Assembly (NCBI GenBank): GCA_002737585.1
Contig: NSIA01000002.1
Span: forward strand, 1 to 5,476
From: Planctomycetaceae bacterium
GTDB lineage: Bacteria; Planctomycetota; Phycisphaerae; Phycisphaerales; SM1A02
DNA length: 5,476 nucleotides
Reading direction: 5' to 3'
Part shown: piece after piece, positions 4,340-5,476 of the stretch
Layout of the letters: each line of letters starts with the position of its first letter
Numbering within the stretch: the first letter of the stretch is position 1
The notes under the pieces: model-generated
Database searches by the model: none
What the model saw: only the letters and a program-made list of their open reading frames with translations
What the model was told of the DNA's origin: nothing
Translations under genes and position numbers: made by a program

Positions 4340-5476
4340 ATGACGTTACTCACCTACCCACTCTTCTCCAGCGCCGCGCTTGCCGCGGCAATGGTTGTTG
4401 CGCCAACCATGGGTGCTGCGCCGCCTGTGTTGGCAACAGCGCCAGCGCTTGCAGTTGGAGCCGCGGACGAATGGATGTGGGCCGCGGATCGCACGGGTGG
4501 ATGGTCGAGCGACCATGTCATGGTGAAACTCGTAGCGGGTGCGCGCATCAGTATTGATGTCAACCACGTGGTGACGGTCACGCAACCCAATGGACTCCGT
4601 GATGCCGCACTGACCAAGGTGCTCACGCAAATCGGTGCAACGAGCGCCACGCGCGCGTCCACGGTTGGCTTCAGTGATGCTGCGCGAGCCACCGCCCTTG
4701 GACTTGATCGCTGGCAACACATTTCGGTACCTGTAGGCACCGCGACACCCGCGCTGATTGCTCGTCTGCAAGCGGCGCGCGGCACTATTGAGATTGCTGA
4801 GTTGGATGTCATCGGTGGCATTGCCAGCGATGCACCGGCGCCGAACGATCCGTACTACGCGCAGTGCTGGGGGCTGGAGAACACTGGCCAAATCATCAAC
4901 GGGCTTTCCGGATTACCAGGCGCTGATGTCAGCGCGCGCGCTGCGTGGCATGTGAGTACCGGTTCGGCATCGACAGTGATTGCCGTCATGGATAGCGGCA
5001 TGACTGCACATGTTGACTTCGCGCCGCGCATGATTGCCGGCTGGAATGTTCCCGCTGGCACCACTGATATCGCCGACCAATGCTCCGATCACGGCACGCA
5101 TGTCGCTGGAATCGCCGCCGCTTCTGGCAACAACGGAGTGGCGATTGCCGGCCTTGATTGGCAGGCACGCATCATGCCGGTGGTCGTTCTGAGTGGTTGC
5201 ACTGGCTTCTCAAGTTGGCTGGCTGATGGCTTGGTCTGGGCCACCGATCATGGCGCCAACATCATCAACATGAGTCTGCAATATTCCGTGGGCACGCAGT
5301 ACCTGCGCGATGCGGTGACGTACTCCATTGGTGGCGGCACGCTGTTAGTGGCATCGTCAGGGAACACCGGCTTGGGTGGCGTGGCGTGGCCCGCGCGTTG
5401 GCCGGAAGTGCTGGCGGTTGGATCGCTTGATGCGCTCGACTCTCCAGCAGGATCAACCGCGATCGGTCCAGAGGTT
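4340..5476 (+). CDS. Secreted subtilisin-like (S8) serine protease, 3' truncated
   Basis: The frame is open from ATG 4340 to the window end (379 codons, no stop). Residues about 8-40 are a hydrophobic, Ala-rich secretion signal. Residues about 55-160 resemble an inhibitor-like propeptide (DHVMVKLVAG). The S8 domain then opens with NDPYYAQCWGLENTGQ (169-184). Two members of the catalytic triad are visible: Asp218 in AVMDSG and His251 in DHGTHVAG. The oxyanion-hole Asn342 lies in ASSGNTG, and the WPARWPEVLAVGSLD stretch fits the usual core. The serine (GTSMAxP) lies beyond the edge. Cys248 and Cys287 could form a disulfide, in keeping with an extracytoplasmic protein; Cys176 replaces the more usual Gln. 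There is no Shine-Dalgarno sequence at 4340 and the signal lacks a basic n-region, so an earlier in-frame start (GTG 4253 or ATG 4169) is possible. It probably degrades extracellular protein; substrate, C-terminal domains and anchoring are not visible. Confidence 0.93.
   Translation, partial: MTLLTYPLFSSAALAAAMVVAPTMGAAPPVLATAPALAVGAADEWMWAADRTGGWSSDHVMVKLVAGARISIDVNHVVTVTQPNGLRDAALTKVLTQIGATSATRASTVGFSDAARATALGLDRWQHISVPVGTATPALIARLQAARGTIEIAELDVIGGIASDAPAPNDPYYAQCWGLENTGQIINGLSGLPGADVSARAAWHVSTGSASTVIAVMDSGMTAHVDFAPRMIAGWNVPAGTTDIADQCSDHGTHVAGIAAASGNNGVAIAGLDWQARIMPVVVLSGCTGFSSWLADGLVWATDHGANIINMSLQYSVGTQYLRDAVTYSIGGGTLLVASSGNTGLGGVAWPARWPEVLAVGSLDALDSPAGSTAIGPEV

Noticed and set aside
4346..4891. 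Minus-strand 181-codon open frame opposite the protease
   Set aside because: It is antisense to the subtilase propeptide and catalytic-domain start, with no motif and no ribosome-binding site.

Overview
The window looks like a core-genome segment of a moderately GC-rich Gram-negative-type bacterium. The gene families and their combination are compatible with a planctomycete (Phycisphaerae-like) or a similar marine or freshwater lineage: a bifunctional-nuclease-domain (DUF151) protein, a stand-alone PTS EIIA, RsmB, MetK with a lysine/serine tail, and a secreted subtilase. That placement is an inference from general resemblance only. There is no rRNA, tRNA, mobile element, CRISPR array or integrase signature.

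Layout: five genes lie on the minus strand, read from right to left. They are metK (4088-2754), a 13-nt gap, rsmB (2740-1319), 100 nt, a PTS EIIA-type-2 protein (1218-748), 118 nt, a DUF151 bifunctional nuclease-domain protein (629-159), and a GTGA 4-nt overlap into a HAD-like hydrolase (162-1, truncated by the window edge). On the other side of a 251-nt divergent intergenic region, one plus-strand gene (4340 to the right edge, 3' truncated) encodes a secreted subtilisin-like (S8) serine protease. No intrinsic terminator with a T-tract is visible between any of the minus-strand genes.

How the genes relate: MetK makes S-adenosylmethionine, and the rsmB gene 13 nt downstream encodes an enzyme that uses it to methylate 16S rRNA, so those two are very probably co-transcribed. 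The EIIA gene has a Shine-Dalgarno sequence and an extended -10 element of its own. The DUF151 gene lacks a Shine-Dalgarno sequence and has TAGAAT 9 nt before its ATG, which fits a leaderless transcript. The leftward cluster therefore probably has internal promoters rather than being one simple operon.

Most of the window is ordinary housekeeping sequence. The points most worth a second look are the 5 x 12-bp repeat that encodes a lysine-every-fourth-residue tail on MetK, the Glu-to-Met change in the MetK ESVSxGHPDK motif, the contrast between leaderless-like and Shine-Dalgarno starts, and two perfect inverted repeats in the metK/protease divergent region. I do not see convincing evidence of a new multi-gene system.
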